Of a stretch of 64,000 nt of DNA, positions 1 through 8,414 are shown one piece after another. Made by a program: the position numbers and the translations under genes. How positions within the stretch are numbered: position 1 is the stretch's first letter; each line of letters opens with the position of its first letter. Where the stretch lies: positions 1 to 64,000 of the forward strand of contig NZ_JACSOI010000012.1 of the NCBI RefSeq assembly GCF_018728565.1. Direction: 5' to 3'. Source of the DNA: Zobellia russellii (lineage in GTDB: Bacteria > Bacteroidota > Bacteroidia > Flavobacteriales > Flavobacteriaceae). A model generated the notes under the pieces. The model searched no databases. It saw only the letters and a program-made list of their open reading frames with translations, and was not told the DNA's origin.

Positions 1-77
1 TTACCACCGGCTTACCACCGGCTTACCACCGGCTTACCACCGGCTTACCACCGGCTTACCACCGGCTTACCACCGGC
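1..77. repeat. 11-bp tandem repeat, seven perfect units
   Basis: The unit TTACCACCGGC is repeated seven times with no change. The array begins at the window edge, so more units may lie to the left. It lies downstream of the DRGH nuclease gene, which is read leftwards. The unit is GC-rich in an AT-rich region and its length is not a multiple of three, so it is unlikely to be coding. Confidence 0.95.
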
Positions 78-95
78 ATGCCGGTGGTAAGCCGG
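62..95. repeat. 34-bp perfect palindrome closing the tandem array
   Basis: The last array unit is followed by AT and then by its exact reverse complement, giving two 17-bp arms with no unpaired centre. As RNA it would form a very stable GC-rich hairpin. On the minus strand it lies about 36 bases past the stop of the nuclease gene and could terminate or stabilise that transcript, but no T-run follows. A recombination or cruciform role is equally possible. Confidence 0.85.
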
Positions 96-130
96 TACGA
101 CAATAAGCTGCACCGGCGACCTAAATCTAG

Positions 131-1579
131 CTATACAGACGGCTCAGTATCTATGGTTGATTCCAAAGTGGACTCAATGGTATCCGGTATGTTCTCTAAA
201 AGATCATACCCTGTTAGATTTTCAATGGCATCAACAGTAGTTTTAAATTGCATCCAATCGGTATCTATGTTTTGATCATTGGGAACAAGCACTGCAATTA
301 CTCTGGTAGATGTTGTTACGCGTTGAATGTCATTGGTCCCATTTGGCAAAATCAATGCAACTTTCCAAAAAGCGTCCGGTACATTTATTTCTCCATTAGA
401 TATGGTGTTGGCCGATCCATTACTACCTGTACCACCAGTACCTACAACTCCGGAAATAATATGTACTTCATTCCCATCTAAAGTTAAGGAACGCAAATAG
501 CTTTCAAGATTGGCCCATGACCTACGGTTATTGTCCGGAGCCTGTGGCGCAATATTGGTCATGTAATAGGTATTCTCGTTTGAATCTTCGCTACCATTAC
601 GATCTGCGGATGGGCACAAATGCCCTCTGTCAAAACCAGAATTAGTATAGTCGCTGGTAGTTGCCCTAAAGAATGTACTGGGTAATGTTGTATCAGACTT
701 AAAACAGTTACACCTAGAAGTAGTACCTGTCCATGCCGTACTTAAATGCCAGCTCACCCAATTGGCGGTTCCATTGCTATTATTATATGATAAGCTAAAA
801 TCCGGTTTAGATAGAAAATAATTATCAGCTGAAGAAGCTGCATCGGATGGATTACCAAAAGTAAGGTTGCTATCCATAGACGGGTTGTTGCCACCTCCTG
901 ATGTATTTACTTCAACTTCAATATTGTCTATATTAATTCTGTTAGACCCTCCAGAAATCTTAAATATGCCATAGCGAACGCTTTGCGTATCATTAACCTC
1001 AAACGTAACCGTATTTAAAGTGGTTGAATTGGTGGTGATGGTATCTCCTATATAGTACCAAGTAGCACCATCATCGTAAGAAGCTACCAATCTCCAATTG
1101 GATGCTCCGTTACTTCCATATGCTGCATGACGCACAAGAACACTAGTGGCACCGTTTTCCATATTAAAGCTCATAGTCAATTTACCAGTATTCCTAATCC
1201 TAACGGACTTTGAACCAAACTTTCGGTCATTGGCCAAAGAGCCCAATAGGGCATCTTCCAAATACCAATCTCCAGATGGGGATAAACTTACACTTCCGGC
1301 AGCATAGCTTCCTTTTGCACCAGATTCAAAGGTTTCCGTAAAGCCAACGGTTTTAGCCGTTAGGCTATATGCTTTATGCTTATGCGGTCCTTGATTATCA
1401 TAATAATAGGTGGGAACACTTAGTTCGCCGTTGATGGTTATTCCTTCTATAGGAATTTCCTCTATTGGTATTTCCTCATATACGGAGCTATCCGTATAAT
1501 ATTCATCGGTAGAACATCCTATCAAGAAAAAGGATAATAGAGCAAAAAAAGAAAGGTAATTTGGGGTAAAGTACTTCAT
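131..1579 (-). CDS. DNA/RNA non-specific endonuclease (DRGH family), lipoprotein
   Basis: Secreted nuclease anchored as a lipoprotein: residues 1-21 form a hydrophobic leader ending in a LIGC lipobox (Cys21). A short duplicated segment (EEIPIEEIPIE) follows, then a beta-rich accessory domain (about residues 75-225, ending in NIDNIEVEV) of the kind often fused to Bacteroidota extracellular enzymes. The nuclease domain occupies about 238-470. It carries the DRGH motif at 317-320, whose His is the general base of the Serratia nuclease family, and a following Asn-rich metal-binding helix (DNNRRSWANLE). The product should cleave extracellular DNA and RNA, for example to scavenge phosphate or nucleosides; the role is inferred. 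A second secreted nuclease gene lies nearby. Confidence 0.9.
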   Translation of the reverse strand: MKYFTPNYLSFFALLSFFLIGCSTDEYYTDSSVYEEIPIEEIPIEGITINGELSVPTYYYDNQGPHKHKAYSLTAKTVGFTETFESGAKGSYAAGSVSLSPSGDWYLEDALLGSLANDRKFGSKSVRIRNTGKLTMSFNMENGATSVLVRHAAYGSNGASNWRLVASYDDGATWYYIGDTITTNSTTLNTVTFEVNDTQSVRYGIFKISGGSNRINIDNIEVEVNTSGGGNNPSMDSNLTFGNPSDAASSADNYFLSKPDFSLSYNNSNGTANWVSWHLSTAWTGTTSRCNCFKSDTTLPSTFFRATTSDYTNSGFDRGHLCPSADRNGSEDSNENTYYMTNIAPQAPDNNRRSWANLESYLRSLTLDGNEVHIISGVVGTGGTGSNGSANTISNGEINVPDAFWKVALILPNGTNDIQRVTTSTRVIAVLVPNDQNIDTDWMQFKTTVDAIENLTGYDLLENIPDTIESTLESTIDTEPSV

Positions 1580-1729
1580 AAGGCTATTACTTTTAGTTTT
1601 ACAATGTGATATCTTGTAAAGATAATGTAATACTTTACTTACTTATTGTGTAATATATAGAATGCTTCAAAATAATTTGATGATGAAAAAACAATCTAAT
1701 AAATGATGTGAAGAAAGTTGAACACGTAA

Positions 1730-2488
1730 TTACTCTATAAATGAATCCTCATCGTCATTATGCAATGGAACATGCTTTTGTATAATGTATGGTGTTATCG
1801 CCTTTAAGGTTTTTTCACTTATGGGGTGTAACCCAGGTGCTGTAAAAAATTCATATTGCTTTTCGTCGTTTCTAAAGTACCAAACTAGAGGCTGGCCTTT
1901 TTCATTGAAAAAATTATAGGCCAAATGTACCTTAACTCTTTTCAAGTTTTTAAATCTATTTTCTTCATAGGGAATAACTTTAGTGCCATATTTAGAGTAT
2001 GGCCCAACATCACATGCGATTTTAAGATAAGTTGAATCCGCCCAGGTCATACATTCCTTATATATAGCAGCATTAGACTCATTTATACTCCTCTGAGAGA
2101 TTAAAAAAGATATAGCAACACCAATACTCAAACAGATTAACAAGACCGCAACCCATATTTTCTTTGAACTTTTTTTAGTTGGGTTGATTACTTCTTGCTC
2201 AGGAATTCTCCTATTGCTACTCCCGTGTGATTTTATAAACTCCGCATAATTCGCATATCCTAAATATTGACATAAGGGTTCTATGAGTTTTGGTTTTAAA
2301 TCATCTTGGGGTCCCGTATCTCCTTTTTCTATTTTATTAAAATAGTCCCTTAACGTACGTTCGCTAATGGTATAATTATAATCTTCTTGCAGGACATCCG
2401 AGAGATGCCTGGCCAAATGCGTTTTTCTATTGGATCCTATTTCTTTCTCCGCCTGCTTAAAGGCTATCTGTAAAATTTCTAGTGACAT
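1730..2488 (-). CDS. Membrane-anchored protein with HTH-like N-terminus, unknown role
   Basis: 252 residues. The N-terminal 85 residues are helical and charged, contain a TISERTLRDYFNK segment resembling a DNA-binding helix pair, and end in a LCQYLGYANYAEFI helix. One transmembrane helix follows (about 109-129, WVAVLLICLSIGVAISFLI), then about 120 extracytoplasmic residues. A cytoplasmic HTH, single TM and periplasmic sensor layout would suit a one-component transmembrane regulator; that reading is inference. It is divergent from the small lipoprotein gene at 2853, with a 364-bp intergenic region between them, so it could regulate that gene. I do not recognise a named family for the C-terminal part. 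Confidence 0.6.
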   Translation of the reverse strand: MSLEILQIAFKQAEKEIGSNRKTHLARHLSDVLQEDYNYTISERTLRDYFNKIEKGDTGPQDDLKPKLIEPLCQYLGYANYAEFIKSHGSSNRRIPEQEVINPTKKSSKKIWVAVLLICLSIGVAISFLISQRSINESNAAIYKECMTWADSTYLKIACDVGPYSKYGTKVIPYEENRFKNLKRVKVHLAYNFFNEKGQPLVWYFRNDEKQYEFFTAPGLHPISEKTLKAITPYIIQKHVPLHNDDEDSFIE

Positions 2489-2852
2489 AAGGTTGGTTGG
2501 TTTGGTGTCTTAAAACTACTAATAATGGAAATTTCATGGAACTTATTTTCCGGAATTTCTTTTCCACGGTCTCTCCATAAATTAAAATTCCTTCTCAGTT
2601 ACTTTGTCCTCGAAATGATTTCTGCTATGCCTTGCTATCATAGCGTTTCTAGAAAAATCATTTCATAAGAAAATCCCAGAATACAGTCGGCAAAAGACCG
2701 ATTGAGAAGTAGGTTTCTAGCTGCTGTATTTGGGTTTTCCACTTCTCAAAACCGGGAGACGTCCCTTCATTTTTTCATGCGATACAATCATCGCAAAAAA
2801 TCACTGAGTATTAACTCGGACGGCCACCGGCATGTCCTGAAATTCCAATAAA
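2489..2852. other. Divergent intergenic region with a stepped hairpin
   Basis: No protein-coding frame is convincing here. An inverted repeat pairs GAAATGATTT (2612-2621) with AAATCATTTC (2655-2664), and nested inside it GCTATG (2624-2629) pairs with CATAGC (2639-2644). A GC-rich segment just before the lipoprotein start contains CCACCGGCATG (2824-2834), an 11-mer also present at the palindrome near the window start. The region probably holds the promoters and 5' leaders of the two divergent genes. Confidence 0.5.
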
Positions 2853-3008
2853 ATGAAGCGATTAATTTTAGCAATAGCAGTCATAGTTTTTAATACTTTT
2901 CTATTCTCGTGTGAAGACCAAACCACTTCGGAAACAGATAATCTATATCATACCCAAGCTACCGAAGGAGATGATGGAAATCCACCGACAAAACCACCAC
3001 GTGGTTAA
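2853..3008 (+). CDS. Small lipoprotein, 51 residues
   Basis: A short gene with a clear secretion signal: MKR, a hydrophobic stretch of about 14 residues and an LFSC lipobox (Cys20), then a 31-residue polar tail that is acidic at first and ends in a Pro-rich NPPTKPPRG. No known domain is visible. A strong hairpin terminator starts 20 bases after the stop, which supports a real transcription unit. It is transcribed away from the HTH-like membrane protein gene, which may regulate it (inference). Confidence 0.6.
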   Translation: MKRLILAIAVIVFNTFLFSCEDQTTSETDNLYHTQATEGDDGNPPTKPPRG

Positions 3009-3027
3009 ATAGTCTTTAATACATTGG

Positions 3028-3056
3028 GGCCGTACTCATGGAGTGCGGCCTCTTTT
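3028..3056 (+). terminator. Rho-independent terminator
   Basis: GGCCGTACTC and GAGTGCGGCC form a 10-bp stem with one G-T pair around an ATG loop, followed by TCTTTT. It ends the small lipoprotein transcript. The last T residues overlap the stop codon of the convergent nuclease gene. Confidence 0.85.
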
Positions 3057-3867
3057 ATTCAATTTCAAATTTTAATAAAACAGGTAGATGATCTGAAAGT
3101 TGACGCGCAATTAATACGTTCTCACAAAACTTTACAAAATCTATAACCCGTCCATCCACTTTTGATATCTGTTTGGAGTAAAATATATTATCTATGGCAT
3201 GATTCAAATAGCCTTTACCTTTACACTCTTTTTTTAGAGTTGTTTTTGCATTTTTCACGGTTGACTTATAACCCGCTTCCTTTAGCGGAATAAAAACAGT
3301 TTCCCTTTCATTTACATTGAAATCTCCAGCCAAAATAACGGGCCCCACTGGTTTTGTTTCTAAAAGGTAGTTGGTAATTGCCGTAATCTCTGCTTCCGGA
3401 TTCTTATTGTGAGGTCTTGAATGAAAATTAATGACTGAAAGCTTTTGTCCATCAATATAAAAATCAATAAAAAATGGTTCACGGTCAACCAATGAGTCCA
3501 ATTCAGAAATCAACGCTCCCCTATTCTTAATTTTAATATGCTTTGTTTTCCATATATAGGCGTACCGCTCCGTTACATATTTAGAACTTTTGGTGGGGTT
3601 GCTAATCACATAATCCCATTTGGCTCCTTTTCTATTCAGATTATCCGCAAGTTTTGCAACAGCTTGTGGGCCACCGTAACCAGAAACCACTTCTTGGATG
3701 GCCACAATATCCGCATCACGAAGAATATCTGCCATTCTATCTAGCTCTTCGCTGTTCTTGGTTTTGCCAAAATCTTGAATGTTCCAAGAGATTAGACTGA
3801 TTTGTTCTTGGGAGAATAGGCTAATACTTAAAAGAAAAAATAGATATAAAAGGGATGATTTGAACAT
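3055..3867 (-). CDS. Secreted endonuclease/exonuclease/phosphatase (EEP) family protein
   Basis: 270 residues with an N-terminal signal peptide (residues 1-19, cleavage near SLFSQEQ). The EEP fold is shown by its ordered motifs: SWNIQDFG (Asn29), AIQEV (Glu59, metal ligand), AGDFNVN (Asp182/Asn184) and the C-terminal SDHLPV (Asp259/His260). These are the catalytic positions of the DNase I/exonuclease III superfamily. The export signal and DNase-like layout suggest an extracellular or periplasmic nuclease; a phosphodiesterase on another substrate cannot be excluded. It is convergent with the small lipoprotein gene and divergent from the DUF4407 module. Confidence 0.88.
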   Translation of the reverse strand: MFKSSLLYLFFLLSISLFSQEQISLISWNIQDFGKTKNSEELDRMADILRDADIVAIQEVVSGYGGPQAVAKLADNLNRKGAKWDYVISNPTKSSKYVTERYAYIWKTKHIKIKNRGALISELDSLVDREPFFIDFYIDGQKLSVINFHSRPHNKNPEAEITAITNYLLETKPVGPVILAGDFNVNERETVFIPLKEAGYKSTVKNAKTTLKKECKGKGYLNHAIDNIFYSKQISKVDGRVIDFVKFCENVLIARQLSDHLPVLLKFEIE

Positions 3868-3915
3868 AAGGTCTGGTATTTAGGAACGAAATTAACACAA
3901 ATAGATTTTGCTCAT

Positions 3916-3929
3916 TACAGGATCCTGTA
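3916..3929. promoter_or_regulatory. 14-bp perfect palindrome in a divergent promoter region
   Basis: TACAGGATCCTGTA is perfectly symmetric and lies midway between the start of the EEP nuclease gene (minus) and the first gene of the DUF4407 module (plus). The position suits an operator controlling either or both. No regulator can be named. Confidence 0.4.
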
Positions 3930-3998
3930 AAACAGAAACAAAACCATTAAATACTTTTACCTCTAACAATAACACCCTCGTTCAATAGACCTTAAACA

Positions 3999-4604
3999 AT
4001 GAGCTATAAAGAAGCTGTATTAAGAAACCGACAGTTGATTTACAATCTAATTTGTAATTGTTTGAAAATCCTTTCAAGGTTTTTGCACCTACTTTTCAGT
4101 AGCAAAAAATTATGTTGCAAAAGTTTTCAGCCAGATTTGAATTACTGTATAGATGGAACAATAAATCAATTACGTTGGGATGTGCAAAATGCAATCTACA
4201 TAACCATAAGTAATTCTTCTCAAGTTTTCTTTAAATCAGGACAACTACTATTCCAAGTAAAACAAGAACAATCCGAAATACAGCTTACCGCCTATGGGGT
4301 TGGAAAAAAAGAGAAGTTACTTACTAAAATAAAAGTAGCAAATCTTCAAAAAGACGATTTCTCCAACATTAAGATACAGAAGAAAGATGTTGAGTTAGAG
4401 AGTAAAAAAATCGAGAAGAGACTAAAAAAACACCCCAGCCCAATATATACTCTCAATAGAAAACCAATTAGTCCATTTAACCAAGTGGACATACAACTAG
4501 AAAACTCAATTTACTTAAATAATACATCCTCCAAAATAAGCCAGATATCCACATTTAAAGATCTTGAAAAACTAAAGGCATTATTAGAAAAAGACTCTTA
4601 CTAA
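3999..4604 (+). CDS. Ig-like-fold protein, first gene of DUF4407 module
   Basis: 201 residues, not assigned to a named family. After a helical N-terminus containing a hydrophobic patch (about 14-33), residues about 50-115 read as a beta-sandwich: an LRWDVQNA strand, then alternating strands ending in LTAYGVG. This resembles Ig-like repeats in Bacteroidota proteins, where LSW-V-NA is followed by a T-Y-L-A strand (resemblance judged by eye). The rest is Lys-rich and predicted helical. It ends 21 bases before the first DUF4407 gene, same strand, so it is probably in the operon. It could be the sensing or binding partner of the membrane proteins (inference). Confidence 0.55.
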   Translation: MSYKEAVLRNRQLIYNLICNCLKILSRFLHLLFSSKKLCCKSFQPDLNYCIDGTINQLRWDVQNAIYITISNSSQVFFKSGQLLFQVKQEQSEIQLTAYGVGKKEKLLTKIKVANLQKDDFSNIKIQKKDVELESKKIEKRLKKHPSPIYTLNRKPISPFNQVDIQLENSIYLNNTSSKISQISTFKDLEKLKALLEKDSY

Positions 4605-4625
4605 ATCAACCTAAAAAAACCAATT

Positions 4626-5831
4626 ATGAAAAGAGAATATTACACAAGTCCCAAACCAGGTTTAATAATGCGACTATTATGGAAAGCCGCAGGTTCTGAC
4701 GGATATATTTTAAGAAGAAGTACCTACTCTGATCAAGTCAAATACGCTTGTTTAGGTGGTATTGTTGTTGCCACCGGTTTTATGGCCGCTGTTGCAGGTG
4801 GCTACGCCATATATACCATTTTTGAGCCTAAAGGCTCGGCTCTTGATGGTGTAATTCACACTCAAACGGCAGTCATGGCTAGTATATTTGGAGTAATCTG
4901 GGGGCTAATTATTTTTAACATAGATAGGTTTATTGTGGCTGCCACGGGTAAAGGAGATGGAACTGAAGCAATTACCAAAGCTGAGTTTATAAACTCTGTT
5001 CCAAGGATTATTATGGGGCTTGTCATCGCCATAACCATTTCAAAACCAATGGAAATTAGAATGTTTAAATCGGAAATAGATGCCGAGTTGCATCAAGAGC
5101 AACTAAAAAAACGTAAGGAATATGAAATTGCCACTAAAGCTAATTATGTTTCGAGATTCGAAGTTATCGATAAAGATTTACAAAAAATTGAAAATGAGCG
5201 GAATAAGGTTTTAAATAGAGTTACTGAAATTGAAAAACAATATACAGAGGAGGTTAGAATTGTTAGACCTGGACCAAAAGCAGCTGCACTTAAAAGTCTC
5301 ATGAATTCTTTGGGCGAAAAATTAAACTCTTTTGATGAAGATAACAAAGCAGAGCTTGAACGATTAAATAATGAAAAGATAAAACTAACTAAAGAATTAG
5401 ACGAAGAGCTTGCTAAAAATGAGGAGGTTGCGAATGGCTTAGACGGACTATTGGAGCGCATAAAACTGGCCCATGAAATAGCAGGTATATGGATTACCCT
5501 TTTCATAACCTTACTATTTGTCGTAATTGAACTAACTCCTATTTTCTTTAAAATGATGTTGATTAAAAGTCCCTATGATTTTATGGGAGATAACATTCAA
5601 GAACTTTTGAAGGCAGAAGATGGGATTCAAATTAAATATGATTATTACAAAGACAAAGAAGGACAGGAACGAGATTTGATAATCAGCCATCAGGCACAGC
5701 GAAAAATTGATGAAAAAATTGCATTAATGAAAGCCCAAACAGAATTGAGTGATTATGTCATTGAACGCTGGAAAGAGAAAGAAAAAAAGAAAATTGATGA
5801 AAATATAGAAAACTATATATCTCAAATATAA
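4626..5831 (+). CDS. DUF4407 membrane coiled-coil protein (copy 1)
   Basis: 401 residues with the DUF4407 signature: a charged start (LLWKAAGSDGYILRRSTYSD), TM1 about 40-63, TM2 about 84-103 ending in NIDRFIVA, TM3 about 127-147, a long Lys/Glu-rich coiled coil (about 150-275), TM4 about 287-312, then a charged cytoplasmic-type tail. The family has no established function that I can state. The topology is that of an integral membrane protein with a large extramembrane coiled coil, suited to oligomerisation or tension sensing (inference). Its stop codon is immediately followed by the start of the second copy, so the two are cotranslated. Confidence 0.85.
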   Translation: MKREYYTSPKPGLIMRLLWKAAGSDGYILRRSTYSDQVKYACLGGIVVATGFMAAVAGGYAIYTIFEPKGSALDGVIHTQTAVMASIFGVIWGLIIFNIDRFIVAATGKGDGTEAITKAEFINSVPRIIMGLVIAITISKPMEIRMFKSEIDAELHQEQLKKRKEYEIATKANYVSRFEVIDKDLQKIENERNKVLNRVTEIEKQYTEEVRIVRPGPKAAALKSLMNSLGEKLNSFDEDNKAELERLNNEKIKLTKELDEELAKNEEVANGLDGLLERIKLAHEIAGIWITLFITLLFVVIELTPIFFKMMLIKSPYDFMGDNIQELLKAEDGIQIKYDYYKDKEGQERDLIISHQAQRKIDEKIALMKAQTELSDYVIERWKEKEKKKIDENIENYISQI

Positions 5832-6803
5832 ATGTCACGCACAAGCAAATACAATATATTTTGGAAATTAGCTGGGGAAGATGAACAAATCTTAGCAAAC
5901 TCCGAAACAAGTTTGCAAAGACGCTTTGCCTTAAGTGGTCTCATAATTGTCTTGTTATTCGCTACAGCTGTAGTTTCCTATCATCATACTTTTAATCAAA
6001 TCTTCAATATCCCAAATTTATCTTGGGTTTGGAGTCTCCTATTTTCATTGATGATTTTTAATATCTACAAACTGAATTTGATAACGATATCTGCCAACCC
6101 TAATAAAAGAGCAATCGGATACCTGATTTCCTTAGTATTCCGAATAGGTATAATGATACTCTTGGGGCTAACGATAATAAAACCCATAGAAACCTTATTT
6201 TTAAAAAATACCCTTGCTATAGAATTGGCGCATGTAAAACATGAAGAAATAAAGCAAGCAACAGCCAAAACAGCTGCTCATTTTGATGCTGCAATTGCTT
6301 TAAACGATAGGGAATTAAATAGAATTAATCAGCAATTAATTGATGGTAGAATACAAATCAGTCCAGATAAAATTGAGCAATTAAAATCAAAAAAACTAAA
6401 ATTAATAAGCGATAAAAAAGCACTCATTGAAGATACCGAAAAGCGAATTGATGCATCGCCACATTACGTGAGGGGGTTAATACACTTAAATTATAAACAT
6501 CCTTGGATTTGGTTCATTTCTGCAAGTTTTCTCTTTCTGTTTCTACTCCCTTTATTTCTAAAATATTTCATATCCAGATCCACTTCTTATGACCAAATAA
6601 GGTCAGAATTAAACCGTAATATCATTTTGGATGAATATGAGAACCTAAAGCAATTGTATCCATTATTATTAAAAAAAAATATAGGGCGAATAATAGAATT
6701 GGAAGAACACTATGAAGATCCCCCATTTAACCTGATTCCAAAAAAAATTACGCGTAAAACCGGAACCGAATACGATTTTTTAGAATATCTAAATGGGCTA
6801 TAA
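5832..6803 (+). CDS. DUF4407-like membrane coiled-coil protein (copy 2)
   Basis: 323 residues, a diverged relative of the previous gene product. It has the same opening logic (FWKLAGEDEQILANS), four membrane segments (about 33-53, 63-82, 98-118 and 218-242) and a coiled-coil segment (about 125-205) between TM3 and TM4. The C-terminal tail is shorter and less charged than in copy 1. It starts at the very next base after copy 1 and overlaps the next gene by 11 bases, a strong sign of one operon. Two paralogues side by side suggest a hetero-oligomer in the inner membrane (inference). Confidence 0.75.
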   Translation: MSRTSKYNIFWKLAGEDEQILANSETSLQRRFALSGLIIVLLFATAVVSYHHTFNQIFNIPNLSWVWSLLFSLMIFNIYKLNLITISANPNKRAIGYLISLVFRIGIMILLGLTIIKPIETLFLKNTLAIELAHVKHEEIKQATAKTAAHFDAAIALNDRELNRINQQLIDGRIQISPDKIEQLKSKKLKLISDKKALIEDTEKRIDASPHYVRGLIHLNYKHPWIWFISASFLFLFLLPLFLKYFISRSTSYDQIRSELNRNIILDEYENLKQLYPLLLKKNIGRIIELEEHYEDPPFNLIPKKITRKTGTEYDFLEYLNGL

Positions 6804-8400
6804 AAAAATAACATTTTCTAGTGCTATAGAAAAAAGGACCTATGTTCAGGGAGAATTTATGGGCAAATATTACGGCACTGTAAATGATAAGCTACTCCTT
6901 TCCAAAACTGAACTCTATGACATTCATATCTACCAAGGGGAAATCAGTAATCTAAAAAATGATAAGGAACACCCAGATATAGTTAATGAAACCATCTTTA
7001 ATGCGATTAAATCAGAAACACAATTAACTCAGAAAAGCTTTGAAAACATCCTAGTTAACCTGAATACTTCCATTGAAGATTATGATAGTATTAGAATAGC
7101 TATAAAAGAACCCAAATTAGAAGCTGTTCAAATATATGATGTTGTAAAAGATGGCAATAGTACATTTGGTACGCTTACATGTTTGGTTACGGGCTATCTT
7201 CTAGAAATTCAAACTAAAGACGACATTATGGAAATAGAAACTTGCTCAAATTGCGAGCAGGTTTATGAAGAATGTACATGTAACAACATTTCCGTACCTA
7301 AAACCGAAATTAACGAGAGAGACATTAATGAAAAGGGTATTATAACCACTTTTGGGAGCAATTTTACCGATACTTTTAGTGCTAGAAACAGAGGCTTGCT
7401 TAAAGATGATATTGTTACCACAACGCCCGGTTGTCTCGGAATATTAGGATTAATACTTGGTCTCTTTTTCTTGTTTTCATTAGGGTTGCCCGGAATATTA
7501 ATTGGACTCTTTCTAACCTTTCTTTATATCAGCGGTACGTTTAGGGGCATTCTTCCGAGCATACCTCTTCATTGGAAACAACTTTTTTATGTTTTTGGGG
7601 GAATACTACTAATTGGCCTCTTTCTAAATTTTATAAATCGGCCTGGTGCATATAATCCCTGGCGAGAATCTAAATATAAAACTACAGAAACTATAAGCGA
7701 AGACCAACCTACAAAACCATATCAAAAAATCAACCCTAATAACAATTTAGGAAGTCAAAATAACAACCAAAGCACCGCCAATTACAAAACTGATAATCTT
7801 AATTCTGACAGTCTTAATTATTCTGATACTAGTGAAGGTAACATAATACAAGGGAAAACTGAAGATTATCCTTTGAAACAAATTATTACCCTATACAAAG
7901 ACACACTTGAGAGTTTTAACGCTCAATACATTCAGGCAGACAGTTTATCCTCGCTCACCACTAATAGATCTACTAACTTAAGACCTGATTCCACGTTGAC
8001 AAACTATAAACTTAAACCTAATAAACAGGATTATCCTTTCAAAACCAATCAACGAAATACATTAGGACAAAAGAATGAGCAGCCATTAATACATAATTTA
8101 AAACAAGAAGAAAATCCTAAAAATGTAACGGCGAATCGCAATGAAACCTTAGTAGTATTGGATACAACTACTCAAAGTAAATTGCAAGAAACTAGGGAAA
8201 GGGCCATGAGAGTACCTCAAATAATGTCCAGTATTATATTTCACGAAGGTGATATATATGTTTGTAAAGAAGATAAGAGTAAACGCTATCATTTATCCCA
8301 AAATTGTAAAGCACTCGAAAACTGTACTAGTAATATTTACCAAATAAATATACCAACAGCAGAAAGAGAGGGCCGGAGCTTATGTGAGCTGGAGAAATAA
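6793..8400 (+). CDS. Two-TM protein with Cys motifs and C-terminal Cys/His tail
   Basis: 535 residues. Residues 1-150 are soluble and unassigned. A CSNC-x8-CTC cluster (about 151-163) looks like a small metal site. A Gly/Leu-rich double membrane segment lies at about 215-250 and another at about 262-282. Residues about 290-470 are Asn/Thr/Ser-rich and probably disordered. The tail has the pattern VYVC-x8-YH-x4-NCKAL-x2-C, ending in SLCELEK. That resembles a short Cys/His tail found at the ends of unrelated Bacteroidota proteins (from memory), probably a metal-binding or surface-interaction unit. It overlaps the DUF4407 copy 2 gene by 11 bases. Confidence 0.6.
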   Translation: MGYKKITFSSAIEKRTYVQGEFMGKYYGTVNDKLLLSKTELYDIHIYQGEISNLKNDKEHPDIVNETIFNAIKSETQLTQKSFENILVNLNTSIEDYDSIRIAIKEPKLEAVQIYDVVKDGNSTFGTLTCLVTGYLLEIQTKDDIMEIETCSNCEQVYEECTCNNISVPKTEINERDINEKGIITTFGSNFTDTFSARNRGLLKDDIVTTTPGCLGILGLILGLFFLFSLGLPGILIGLFLTFLYISGTFRGILPSIPLHWKQLFYVFGGILLIGLFLNFINRPGAYNPWRESKYKTTETISEDQPTKPYQKINPNNNLGSQNNNQSTANYKTDNLNSDSLNYSDTSEGNIIQGKTEDYPLKQIITLYKDTLESFNAQYIQADSLSSLTTNRSTNLRPDSTLTNYKLKPNKQDYPFKTNQRNTLGQKNEQPLIHNLKQEENPKNVTANRNETLVVLDTTTQSKLQETRERAMRVPQIMSSIIFHEGDIYVCKEDKSKRYHLSQNCKALENCTSNIYQINIPTAEREGRSLCELEK

Positions 8401-8414
8401 AACAAATAGCAGTA

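Noticed and set aside
1..95. CRISPR array
   Set aside because: The repeats are 11 bp, directly adjacent with no spacers, and no cas gene is present.
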